Source of the DNA: DATFFO01 sp035250025
GTDB taxonomy: Bacteria > Actinomycetota > Acidimicrobiia > Spongiisociales > ZC4RG35
NCBI GenBank assembly: GCA_035250025.1
Contig: DATFFO010000174.1
Span: 1-26,792 of the forward strand
Direction: 5' to 3'
DNA length: 26,792 bases
The position numbers were made by a program, and so were the translations under genes. Each line of letters starts with the position of its first letter. Within the stretch, counting starts at the first letter, position 1. This document shows, in pieces, positions 14,966 to 21,571 of the stretch. The notes beneath the pieces were generated by a model. That model was not told the origin of the DNA. It saw only the letters and a program-made list of their open reading frames with translations, and did no database searches.

Positions 14966-15925
14966 GTGAACGAGCCGGGCGGTTCTCGATTCTCGCTTCC
15001 TGTCGGCGACGGCGTGGGAGCGATGCTCGGTCTGGCCGCGGGTGACGCCGCCGGCTCGGCCGAGTCCGAGGGCTATTCCGCCACCACCCAACAGGCGATA
15101 GTGCTCGCCTACCACCTACTCAGGCATGGATCGCTCAACCGCGAGCAACTCGCCCAGGAGATGGCCGAGCTGGACGGCGACGCCCGCGACCCGTCGGTTT
15201 TCCGCTCGCCGTCGGACGATCTCCGCGCCTGGCTGGACTCGGTGAAAGCCGGTGAGGCCGTTCTCGGCTCCGATCCCAGCGTCGACCCCGCCGTGCGGGT
15301 GGCCCCTGTCGGCATGTGGTTCAGACGGAGGCCGGACGATCTCATCGATGCTGCCGTCCAGACGGCCCGCCTCACCCACCTCGACGGTCCGTCGGCGGTC
15401 GTGGCGGCGGCGGCGGCGGGTGCGGTGGCGGCGGGTTGCTTTGCCCAGAACGGCCGCGACATGCTCATGGCCATCACCGATGTGGCGCGGAGCGCAGCCA
15501 AGGCCATCGAGGCCGACAGCTTCCGGTTCGCCCATCTCGACCAGATCGACGGGGTCGTGGAGCGCCTCAACATCGCCACCGGACTCGTCGGCCTTCCCCT
15601 TGCTCGTCTCGAGGAGGACCTGGGCGACGATCCTGTCGGGCGGGTGGTGTCGGCCCTCACGCTCGCCGCCGCTCACACGGGCGCGGCCGAGACGGCCGTG
15701 GAGCAGGCTGTGGTCATCGGCGGCAGTCCCCTTGGTGCGCTGGTCGGTTCGATCGTGGGCGCCCGTGTGGGTATTCGGGTTTGGCCGTGGCCGTTTCCGA
15801 ACGACACCTGGTTCGTCGCCGTCGGTCAGCGTCTCATTGCCGGCACGGCGGAGCTCGCTGATCTTCCGGTTCCCTACTCGGTGGAGCAGCGGGTCACCTA
15901 CGCCCCGGGCAAGTCCGAAATCTGA
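14966..15925 (+). CDS. ADP-ribosylglycohydrolase-fold protein lacking both metal sites
   Basis: A 319-residue protein of the ADP-ribosylglycohydrolase (ARH/DraG) family. Family landmarks are present: LGLAAGDAAGS (21-31), VRVAPVGMWF (110-119, equivalent to AMRxAPxGL), and LTHLDGPSAVVAAAAAG (136-152). The metal ligands are not. The TDDT motif reads YSATTQQA (37-44), and the C-terminal GGDxDT motif reads IGGSPLGA (251-258). Catalysis by the usual two-magnesium mechanism is therefore unlikely; a binding, regulatory or different role is inferred. I chose GTG at 14966 because the family core starts there and a TACCCT box precedes it by 6 nt. Upstream in-frame ATG codons (14816, 14879) would run into the lipid-kinase gene. 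Its last 28 bases overlap the convergent transporter gene. Confidence 0.8.
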   Translation: MNEPGGSRFSLPVGDGVGAMLGLAAGDAAGSAESEGYSATTQQAIVLAYHLLRHGSLNREQLAQEMAELDGDARDPSVFRSPSDDLRAWLDSVKAGEAVLGSDPSVDPAVRVAPVGMWFRRRPDDLIDAAVQTARLTHLDGPSAVVAAAAAGAVAAGCFAQNGRDMLMAITDVARSAAKAIEADSFRFAHLDQIDGVVERLNIATGLVGLPLARLEEDLGDDPVGRVVSALTLAAAHTGAAETAVEQAVVIGGSPLGALVGSIVGARVGIRVWPWPFPNDTWFVAVGQRLIAGTAELADLPVPYSVEQRVTYAPGKSEI

Positions 15926-17235
15926 TCCCGGCCGGCCGTCGGTGACAGGCCGCCGACGATCACGTAAGCCGCCACCACGAAGGTTGCCAGCGCCCCCAGG
16001 GCGGCGGCGCGAGGCAGATGCAGGCCGTCGACGATCAGGGCCCACACCAGCGGCCCGAGAATCGTGGCGAAACGGCCCACCGTGGCGTACAGCCCGTACA
16101 TCTCACCGAGGACCGCCTGCGGGCTGAGATCGGTCATGACCACCCTGTCAGACGCCCAGGTCGCACCGAGGGCGACGCCGCCCACCGGACCGATGATCCA
16201 GGCGGGCCAGATCGTGTGGGTCACCCCGGCGGCAATCCCGGCGGCCAGGGCGGCGGTCCAGGCCACGAGCGCCGCCCGCAGCACGGTGACCGGCCCGAAC
16301 CGCCGCACAGCTCGCCCGGCCAGTACTCCTCCCGGGATGGCGGCCAGGATGGCGAGGGCGAGGAGGTTGCGGGTTTGAGACTCGCTCAGCCCGATCTCGT
16401 CGATGGCATAGATGGCGAGGAAGCCGCCGATCAGGGTGTTGATGGCGTCGGTATACAGAAACCGCCCGACCAGGAAACGCACCATGCCGGGGATGGTCGA
16501 GGCCGTCCGCCACGATCGCAGCAACCGTCGGGCGACGTCACCGATCCCGGGCACGGCCGCCCGGGGTCGTGGCGGCTCCCGGATGAAGAAGAAGGCGGGG
16601 AGAGAGAACAGGAGGAACCCGAGGGCGAGGAGCCGGAAGGTGGCGGCGAATCCCAGGTCCCAGACCTCCAGGCTGAGGGTGCCGATCCCGAGCCCGATGA
16701 AGGAGCCGACGTACCCGATCCCGACTCCTAGCCCGGAGACCACTCCCCGGTTCTCGACGGTGGACACGGCGGGGAGGAGGGCGTCGTAGACAACAGAGCC
16801 CATGTTGAACGAGACGAGGGCGAGCCCCAGGCAGACGAGCGACAGCCAGGTGCTGCCCGAGCCGAGCAAGGCCGTGAATCCCACCGCTCCCACCGTGGTG
16901 GCGACGAGCGTCGGGATGCGTTTTCCGACCGCGTCGGATCGAGCTCCGATCCAGGGCGCCAGGAAGACGACGAGGATGCCGGCGGCGGCTTCGGTGACCG
17001 AGAGGGCCGCGTCGGGGAGCCCGCGGTCGAGGAGCCAGGCCGGGAAATAGAGCCCGATCACGCCCAGGGCGAAGATCGTGTTGGCGAGGTCGTAAACGAT
17101 CCACGACCACTGATTGCTCCTGGGGGGCGACCCCCAGACCCCCGGGTCGTCACCTCTGGGGGGCGACCCCCAGACCCCCGGGTCGTCACCTCTGGGGGGC
17201 GACCCCCAGACCCCCGAGTTGTGGCTCGTGGTCAT
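15898..17235 (-). CDS. UMF1-type MFS transporter with repeat-encoded N-terminus
   Basis: A 445-residue major facilitator protein with about 12 membrane helices, of the UMF1/Atg22-like group, recognised by WSWIVYDLANTIFALGV at the first helix. The substrate is unknown. The first 39 residues are odd: after MTTSHNS comes GVWGSPPRGDDP, repeated as GVWGSPPRGDDP and then GVWGSPPR. This is the translation of a 36-bp DNA repeat whose period is exactly 12 codons. No start codon lies between the repeat and the first helix, so either the repeat is translated or the gene starts in a damaged region. ATG at 17235 is the only reasonable start, with a weak GACGAG before it. The gene lies 116 nt downstream of the zinc dehydrogenase on the same strand. 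Confidence 0.83.
   Translation of the reverse strand: MTTSHNSGVWGSPPRGDDPGVWGSPPRGDDPGVWGSPPRSNQWSWIVYDLANTIFALGVIGLYFPAWLLDRGLPDAALSVTEAAAGILVVFLAPWIGARSDAVGKRIPTLVATTVGAVGFTALLGSGSTWLSLVCLGLALVSFNMGSVVYDALLPAVSTVENRGVVSGLGVGIGYVGSFIGLGIGTLSLEVWDLGFAATFRLLALGFLLFSLPAFFFIREPPRPRAAVPGIGDVARRLLRSWRTASTIPGMVRFLVGRFLYTDAINTLIGGFLAIYAIDEIGLSESQTRNLLALAILAAIPGGVLAGRAVRRFGPVTVLRAALVAWTAALAAGIAAGVTHTIWPAWIIGPVGGVALGATWASDRVVMTDLSPQAVLGEMYGLYATVGRFATILGPLVWALIVDGLHLPRAAALGALATFVVAAYVIVGGLSPTAGRDQISDLPGA
17120..17216. repeat. Three tandem 36-bp hairpin repeats
   Basis: CTGGGGGGCGACCCCCAG occurs at 17120-17137, 17156-17173 and 17192-17209, each followed by ACCCCCG. The first two copies continue with GGTCGTCACCT, giving a period of 36. 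Each core folds as a 7-bp stem (CTGGGGG/CCCCCAG) with a GCGA loop of the GNRA class. The array lies inside the transporter reading frame. A fourth core is at 18480. Confidence 0.9.
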
Positions 17236-17351
17236 CTCGTCCGGTGGTGGGGCGGTCGCCTCAGGGTCGGCCAGGGTTCGCTCCCTCGCGTGTGCGGCTC
17301 AAGGCGCGGGAGCTTAGGAGCCAAAGTGGGGCTGACCTGCCTACCCGGCGG

Positions 17352-18434
17352 TCAGAAGGTGACGGCCACGGCGATCAACTCGTCGTGGCCGAGCATCCCC
17401 GCCGCCGCCTGCATCGCCCGCTGTGCCTCCTCGAGGGGGAACTGGTGAGAGACGAGATCGTCGGCCATCTTGTCGGTGGCCAGGCGGGCGGTGGCCCACT
17501 TGTAGCTCTCGGTGGACGCTCCCATGGCGCCTCTCACGGTGAGCTGCTTGCTGACGAGAACGTCGGAGAAGAAGTGGAGGGCGCGGTTGCCCTTGGTCGA
17601 GGCGAGGATCACCCGTCCCCCGCTGCGGACGATGTCGAGCCCGGTGAACACGGCCTCTGGATCGTCGGAGGTCACGTCGATCACAACATCCGGCCGGCAG
17701 CCGGTCGAGTCGGCGATGACGCTGGCGAGGTCCGGATGCCGCTCGACGTCGACCGTCAGGTCGGCCCCTAGGCGTTCGGCGAGGGCGAGGCGGTCGTGGT
17801 CGTGAGACAGCCCGGTGACCCCGACCCAGGAAGCCCCGGCCGCCTTGGCGGCCATCACGCAGGCAAGGCCGCGGGGGCCCGGTCCCAGCACGAGCACCCG
17901 GTCGCCGGGTTGCAGGTTCGGCAGTTCGACGGCCCAGGTGTGGCCGGTGGCGAGAGAGTGGACGGAGGTGGCGACCTCGGCGGGGACATCGTCGGTTACG
18001 GGATGGAGCGTGGCCGCGGGGTCCAGGTAGAGATACTCGGCCATCCCGCCCCAGAGTGCCGGTGGTTGGGTGGAGGGAATCAGCCCGTAGGTGTTGGACG
18101 GCTTGCGCTGCTGGCAAGTGGCAAGACCGTGGCGGCAGCGGCTGCACACCCCGCAGCGGATGCCGGGCTCGACGACCACACGGGTACCGACCTCGTAGGG
18201 AATGGACTCATCGGCGATGGCGATCCGGCCCACGATCTGGTGGCCCGGGATAAGCGGATATTGGACTTCTCGTCGCTCGCCGTGCCAGGCCTGGACATCT
18301 GAGCCCGAGATGGCGGTCGCCTCGACTGCCAGCCAACCACCCGCTTCAACCGGCTGGGAAGGGATCTTCGTGGCGGCGAGCTGTCGGGGCTCGACGAGCA
18401 CCATTGCCTTGGCGGCGTGCCCAAGTTCGACCAT
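17352..18434 (-). CDS. Zinc-type alcohol dehydrogenase-like protein (MDR family) with altered catalytic zinc site
   Basis: A 360-residue medium-chain dehydrogenase/reductase. The structural zinc ligands are intact: C94, C97, C100 and C107 in RCGVCSRCRHGLATC. The NAD(P)-binding motif LGPGPRG is at 193-199. At the catalytic site the usual ICGSD cysteine is serine (S43 in AISGSDVQ), while the histidine is kept in PGHQ (H65) with Gln in place of Glu. The enzyme may bind catalytic zinc weakly or act by a different mechanism. The neighbouring genes do not reveal the substrate. ATG at 18434 is preceded at 7 nt by TACACT (leaderless); an in-frame start at 18467 would lie upstream of that box. The downstream gene on the same strand is the transporter at 15898. 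Confidence 0.85.
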   Translation of the reverse strand: MVELGHAAKAMVLVEPRQLAATKIPSQPVEAGGWLAVEATAISGSDVQAWHGERREVQYPLIPGHQIVGRIAIADESIPYEVGTRVVVEPGIRCGVCSRCRHGLATCQQRKPSNTYGLIPSTQPPALWGGMAEYLYLDPAATLHPVTDDVPAEVATSVHSLATGHTWAVELPNLQPGDRVLVLGPGPRGLACVMAAKAAGASWVGVTGLSHDHDRLALAERLGADLTVDVERHPDLASVIADSTGCRPDVVIDVTSDDPEAVFTGLDIVRSGGRVILASTKGNRALHFFSDVLVSKQLTVRGAMGASTESYKWATARLATDKMADDLVSHQFPLEEAQRAMQAAAGMLGHDELIAVAVTF

Positions 18435-18441
18435 GGCGGGG

Positions 18442-18447
18442 AGTGTA
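18442..18447 (-). promoter_or_regulatory. -10 box, leaderless promoter of the zinc dehydrogenase
   Basis: TACACT read leftward lies 7 nt before the ATG at 18434, and no ribosome site is visible. Confidence 0.5.
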
Positions 18448-18479
18448 GGCCGGCCGGTCGGCGCCAAAATCTGTGATGT

Positions 18480-18504
18480 CTGGGGGGCGACCCCCAGACC
18501 CCCG
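18480..18504. repeat. Fourth copy of the GCGA-loop hairpin element
   Basis: The 18-base core CTGGGGGGCGACCCCCAG plus ACCCCCG recurs in the 171-nt spacer between the aminotransferase and the zinc dehydrogenase, about 33 nt upstream of the dehydrogenase -10 box. The rest of this spacer (18505-18605) shows nothing I recognise. Confidence 0.85.
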
Positions 18505-18605
18505 CTCCGCGGCTCGCAATCTGCACATCGTGCTTGGGGCGGTCGATGAGGCCTCGCTCGACGGTGCCCTCGTGTTCGACCGAGTGCCTCGAGCTGTTCC
18601 TCGGG

Positions 18606-19793
18606 TCAGCCGCGGAGGGACGAGAGAGCTTCTCCCATCCGTTCGACGCCCCGGACGAGATCGTCGTCGGACAGGGCATATGAGAGCCGGGCGTAGCCCG
18701 GAGCTCCGAACGCCTCGCCCGGAACGATGGCCACTTCCGCTTCCTCGAGGATCCACTCGGCGAGGGCCAGGGAGGTGGGGAACCGGTCGCCGAGGAATCC
18801 CGACAGGTCCGGGAACGTGTAGAAGGCTCCCTCGGGCTCCAGGCAGCGCACCCCGTCGATGGCCGTCAGCATCGAGACCATGGTCCGACGTCTCCGGTCG
18901 AACGCTTGGCGCATCTCCTCGACCACGTCCTGGGGCCCGGTGAGGGCGGCGATGGCGGCCCACTGGCTGAGGTTGGAGACGTTCGATGTGAGGTGGGTCT
19001 GGAGCCTGCCCGCGGCGGCGGCAACGTCGGGGGCGGCGATCAGCCAGCCGAGGCGCCAACCCGTCATGGCGTATGACTTGGCGACGCCGTTGACGACGAC
19101 CCAGCGGTCGCCGAGCTCGCCGACCGCTCCGGGGAGGCTGGTGAAAGGCGTCTGGCCGTAGACGAGGCGCTGGTAGATCTCGTCGGTGAGCACCCACACG
19201 TTGTTGTCCGCCGCCCAGTTTCCCAATGCCTTGACCTCTTCGGGGGAGTAGACGACCCCCGTCGGATTGGATGGGGAGACGAACACCAGCACCTTGGTCC
19301 GTGGAGTCCGGTGCTGTTCGAGGCTATCGGGCGTGACCTTGAATCCGTCGTCGATCGTCGTCGGGACCACGACCGGCTTGCCCCCGGCGAGGAGGACGGT
19401 CTCGGGGTACGTGACCCAGTAGGGGGCGGGCAACAGCGCCTCGTCTCCGGGGTCGAGGAGCGCAGCCATCCCCATGTAGACGGCCTGCTTGCCACCATTG
19501 GTGATGATGACCTGGCCCGGCTCCACCTCGATGCCGGAATACTGGCGAGCGTTGTCAGCCACGGCCCGTCGCAGCTCGATCAGCCCTGCGGCCGCCGTGT
19601 AATGATGGTTGACGGGATCGCGGGCGGCGGCGATGGCCGCTTCGACGATGTGCTCGGGGGTGGCGAAATCCGGCTCACCCGCCCCGAAACTGACGACGTC
19701 GGCCCCGGCGGCCCTGAGTTCGGCTGCCCGGGCCGACACGGCCATGGTCGCCGAACCGGCGATGGCCGCCAGGCGGCGCGAGACCCGGGTCAT
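18606..19793 (-). CDS. PLP-dependent aminotransferase, aspartate aminotransferase-like (class I, subgroup beta)
   Basis: A 395-residue class I aminotransferase with the usual landmarks: FGAGEPDFATP (36-46), YTAAAGLIELR (65-75), PAPYWVTYPE (122-131), SPSNPTGVVY (173-182), the PLP lysine K239 in NGVAKSYAMTGWRLG, and the substrate-carboxylate arginine R369 in YARLSYALS. It transfers amino groups between aspartate (or an aromatic or alanine donor) and 2-oxo acids; exact specificity is not readable. ATG at 19793 lies 4 nt after the stop of the amphipathic-repeat gene, with no independent ribosome site, so it is probably translated by coupling. The frame is open upstream only across the repeats of that gene, hence longer starts are rejected. 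Confidence 0.9.
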   Translation of the reverse strand: MTRVSRRLAAIAGSATMAVSARAAELRAAGADVVSFGAGEPDFATPEHIVEAAIAAARDPVNHHYTAAAGLIELRRAVADNARQYSGIEVEPGQVIITNGGKQAVYMGMAALLDPGDEALLPAPYWVTYPETVLLAGGKPVVVPTTIDDGFKVTPDSLEQHRTPRTKVLVFVSPSNPTGVVYSPEEVKALGNWAADNNVWVLTDEIYQRLVYGQTPFTSLPGAVGELGDRWVVVNGVAKSYAMTGWRLGWLIAAPDVAAAAGRLQTHLTSNVSNLSQWAAIAALTGPQDVVEEMRQAFDRRRRTMVSMLTAIDGVRCLEPEGAFYTFPDLSGFLGDRFPTSLALAEWILEEAEVAIVPGEAFGAPGYARLSYALSDDDLVRGVERMGEALSSLRG

Positions 19794-19797
19794 GCGG

Positions 19798-20241
19798 TCA
19801 GGGCTGGGCTTCGTCGGCGACGTCGTCGATCCTGGCCTTGGCCGTGTCGGCCACATCTGAGATCTTGTCGGTGGCAGCGTCGGCAACGTCGGAGAGCTTG
19901 TCCGTGGCGGCGTCCGCAACATCGGAGACCTTGTCGCCGACGACCTCGGGCGCCCCGCTGCTCGCATCCCTGGCCCTGTCGGCCATCCCGCCGGCGGCTT
20001 CCTTGGCCTTCTCGGCCATGTCCCCGGCGGCTTCCTTGGCCTTGTCCACCATCGGCTTGGCCTTCTCGGCCATGTCCCCGGCGGTTTCCTTGGCTTTGTC
20101 CATCATCGGCTTGGCCTTCTCGGCCGCCTCGGCCGCGGCTTCTTTTGCCTTGTCCATCATCGGCTTGGCCTTCTCCGCCGCATCACCCGCGGTCTCCTTG
20201 GCCTTGCCGAAGATGCCCTTGAGCGTGTCCATGAATCCCAT
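19798..20241 (-). CDS. Amphipathic repeat protein (LEA/apolipoprotein-like)
   Basis: A 147-residue, Ala/Lys/Asp-rich, Cys-free helical protein made of two repeat types. Residues 20-78 hold about three and a half copies of an 18-residue unit EKAKPMMDKAKETAGDMA; residues 103-140 hold 11-residue units like SDVADAATDKL. Such 11-mer or 18-mer patterns form amphipathic helices as in LEA, apolipoprotein or YtxH-like proteins, which associate with membranes, lipids or desiccated proteins. The function here is unknown. The DNA of the repeats is also conserved (54-bp period), suggesting recent internal duplication. ATG at 20241 has AGAGGAG upstream and a TACGCT -10 box at 20270-20275 (leftward). It sits directly before the aminotransferase (4 nt gap), an unexpected operon partner. 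Confidence 0.8.
   Translation of the reverse strand: MGFMDTLKGIFGKAKETAGDAAEKAKPMMDKAKEAAAEAAEKAKPMMDKAKETAGDMAEKAKPMVDKAKEAAGDMAEKAKEAAGGMADRARDASSGAPEVVGDKVSDVADAATDKLSDVADAATDKISDVADTAKARIDDVADEAQP
19920..20190. repeat. Internal 54-bp tandem repeat of the amphipathic-repeat gene
   Basis: On the plus strand, near-identical words CTTGGCCTTCTCGGCC and CTTGGCCTTGTCCATCATCG recur with a 54-bp period across this stretch. They encode the 18-residue units. The boundaries are approximate. Confidence 0.6.
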
Positions 20242-20269
20242 ACGAGCTCCTCTCGAGGTCGGTGCTCGT

Positions 20270-20275
20270 AGCGTA
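20270..20275 (-). promoter_or_regulatory. -10 box of the amphipathic-repeat gene
   Basis: TACGCT read leftward lies in the 43-nt gap before the gene, about 16 nt ahead of its AGAGGAG ribosome site. Confidence 0.4.
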
Positions 20276-20284
20276 CTCGCGCGC

Positions 20285-21091
20285 CTATCCGCCGGTGACG
20301 CTCAGATAGGTCACGAATCGTCCCTGATCGTCGACGACGAACGCCGTGTCGCCCCCGTTGTTCCAAATCGGCGATTCCATCCCGAATCCGAAATCGCCCG
20401 AGCCTGACGTGATCATCACGTCCTCGCCGGGCCCGAGCACGAAGGCCGGGGGGAATGCGAAGCGGTTCTGAGTCGACTCGTCGCGGATCGTCCAGCCCGT
20501 GAGGTCGACGGCCTCGTCGCCCCGGTTGGACAGGGCCACCCACTCCTCGTCGAGCACCTCCTCGTCGCGGCCGGGAGGGTCCGCTTCGATGTCGATGATC
20601 TCGATCGAGGCCAATGGCCCCTCCCCGCACGCATGCGGATCCCACAACCCGATCATCTCCTCTCGAGCCAGGTCCTGGGCGTCGAACAGCATCGAGGTGT
20701 CGGCGTCGTCGGCGTGGAGGGCAATGGCCAGGCCCTCGCGGACCATCGCCAGGTTGACCCAACTCGGCGACCCCTCGGGGCGATACACGTCGACGAGTCG
20801 CCGGCCGAACTGGTCGTCGACGTCTCCCAGGACGTTGACGGGATTGACGACCAGCGAGCGGAGACGCTCGGCGGCTTCTTCGGCCAGGCACTCGGGGGCA
20901 TCGGGGGCATTGATGCCGAGCAGGCGATATGACGTGCCGTCCTCACCGGTGAGGCTGTCGCCGTCGGTGGGCCTGACCACGCTGGTGGGGGCGTCGTGGA
21001 CCACGACGTCGAAGTCCCCTTCGCGTTCCGCCTGCGGGCTACAGGCCGCCACCAGGACCGTGGCGATGGCGGCGATCAGGAATCGCCGCGT
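20285..21091 (-). CDS. Secreted lipoprotein with thermonuclease (SNase-like) and lamin-tail domains; probable ACG start
   Basis: A 268-residue lipoprotein if started at ACG 21091: MRRFLIAAIATVLVAAC with lipobox cysteine C17, then an SNase-like domain (37-150) and a lamin-tail domain (158-266, with LTGW at 197-200 and FVLGPGEDV at 217-225). SNase residues seen are DGDS (43-46), R56 in YRLLGINAP, Glu residues in ECLAEEA (67-73) and R97/R98 in FGRRLV, consistent with nuclease activity on nucleic acid outside the cell. No ATG, GTG or TTG occurs in frame anywhere near the signal peptide. ACG, with GAGG 5 nt before it, makes a textbook lipoprotein signal and overlaps the LapA-like gene by 16 bases. 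A mutated ATG or a base error is possible. Confidence 0.78.
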   Translation of the reverse strand, partial: TRRFLIAAIATVLVAACSPQAEREGDFDVVVHDAPTSVVRPTDGDSLTGEDGTSYRLLGINAPDAPECLAEEAAERLRSLVVNPVNVLGDVDDQFGRRLVDVYRPEGSPSWVNLAMVREGLAIALHADDADTSMLFDAQDLAREEMIGLWDPHACGEGPLASIEIIDIEADPPGRDEEVLDEEWVALSNRGDEAVDLTGWTIRDESTQNRFAFPPAFVLGPGEDVMITSGSGDFGFGMESPIWNNGGDTAFVVDDQGRFVTYLSVTGG

Positions 21092-21465
21092 AGCCGCCTC
21101 AACTCCTCGCGTTCCAATCGCCGTAGCCGCCGGCGTCGCTTGATGATCCCGCCCAGGACCTCGTCGAGCAGGACAGACACGACCACCGTCCCCAGGATGA
21201 TGATCACCAGGGGCAGCTCCCAGCTCCAGCCGAGGAAGCGCAACTCGACCGACTGGGTGTTCTGGACGGCGAAGACGACCACGAGGATCGCCAAGAGGAG
21301 GAAGAGCGTGACCCTCCAGGGAATCTCGACGCCCGCGTCCACTGAGGGTCGGGATGGTTCTCGTTGGTCGGCCGGCGCCAGGGCCGGTTCCGCCGTCTCG
21401 CCGACCGACACCTCGTCGGCCGGCTCGGCTGTCTCGTCGAAGGATGGATCCCCGTCTTGAGTCAC
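21076..21465 (-). CDS. LapA-like (DUF1049) small membrane protein
   Basis: A 129-residue protein with an acidic, Pro-rich N-terminus (1-45), two adjacent membrane helices (about 48-68 and 80-103) joined by QNTQSVELRFLGWSWEL, and a highly basic C-terminal tail (RRRRLRRLEREELRRLR). The QN-x-x-x-V-x-x-x-FLxW pattern between the helices is the hallmark of the lipopolysaccharide-assembly-protein-A domain, which is common in actinobacteria without LPS and has no settled role there. GTG at 21465 has TAAAAT (leftward, 21475-21480) 9 nt ahead and no ribosome site. The stop overlaps the start region of the SNase lipoprotein, so the two are co-transcribed. Confidence 0.83.
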   Translation of the reverse strand: MTQDGDPSFDETAEPADEVSVGETAEPALAPADQREPSRPSVDAGVEIPWRVTLFLLLAILVVVFAVQNTQSVELRFLGWSWELPLVIIILGTVVVSVLLDEVLGGIIKRRRRLRRLEREELRRLRGDS

Positions 21466-21474
21466 GGCCCAAGC

Positions 21475-21480
21475 ATTTTA
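21475..21480 (-). promoter_or_regulatory. -10 box of the LapA-SNase operon
   Basis: TAAAAT read leftward, 9 nt before GTG 21465, stands out in an otherwise GC-rich 106-nt spacer. The rest of that spacer holds nothing I recognise. Confidence 0.45.
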
Positions 21481-21571
21481 GTGCTCTCCGGCGGAAGTAC
21501 GGTCGCGCGTTTCGGCGACGCAGCGACGCCGATGGAGCCACCCGGCCCGCCAACCGATGACCGAGGACCGA

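Noticed and set aside
17120..17216. CRISPR-like array with a 36-bp period
   Set aside because: The whole 36-bp unit is repeated with no variable spacers, only three copies exist, and no cas genes are present.
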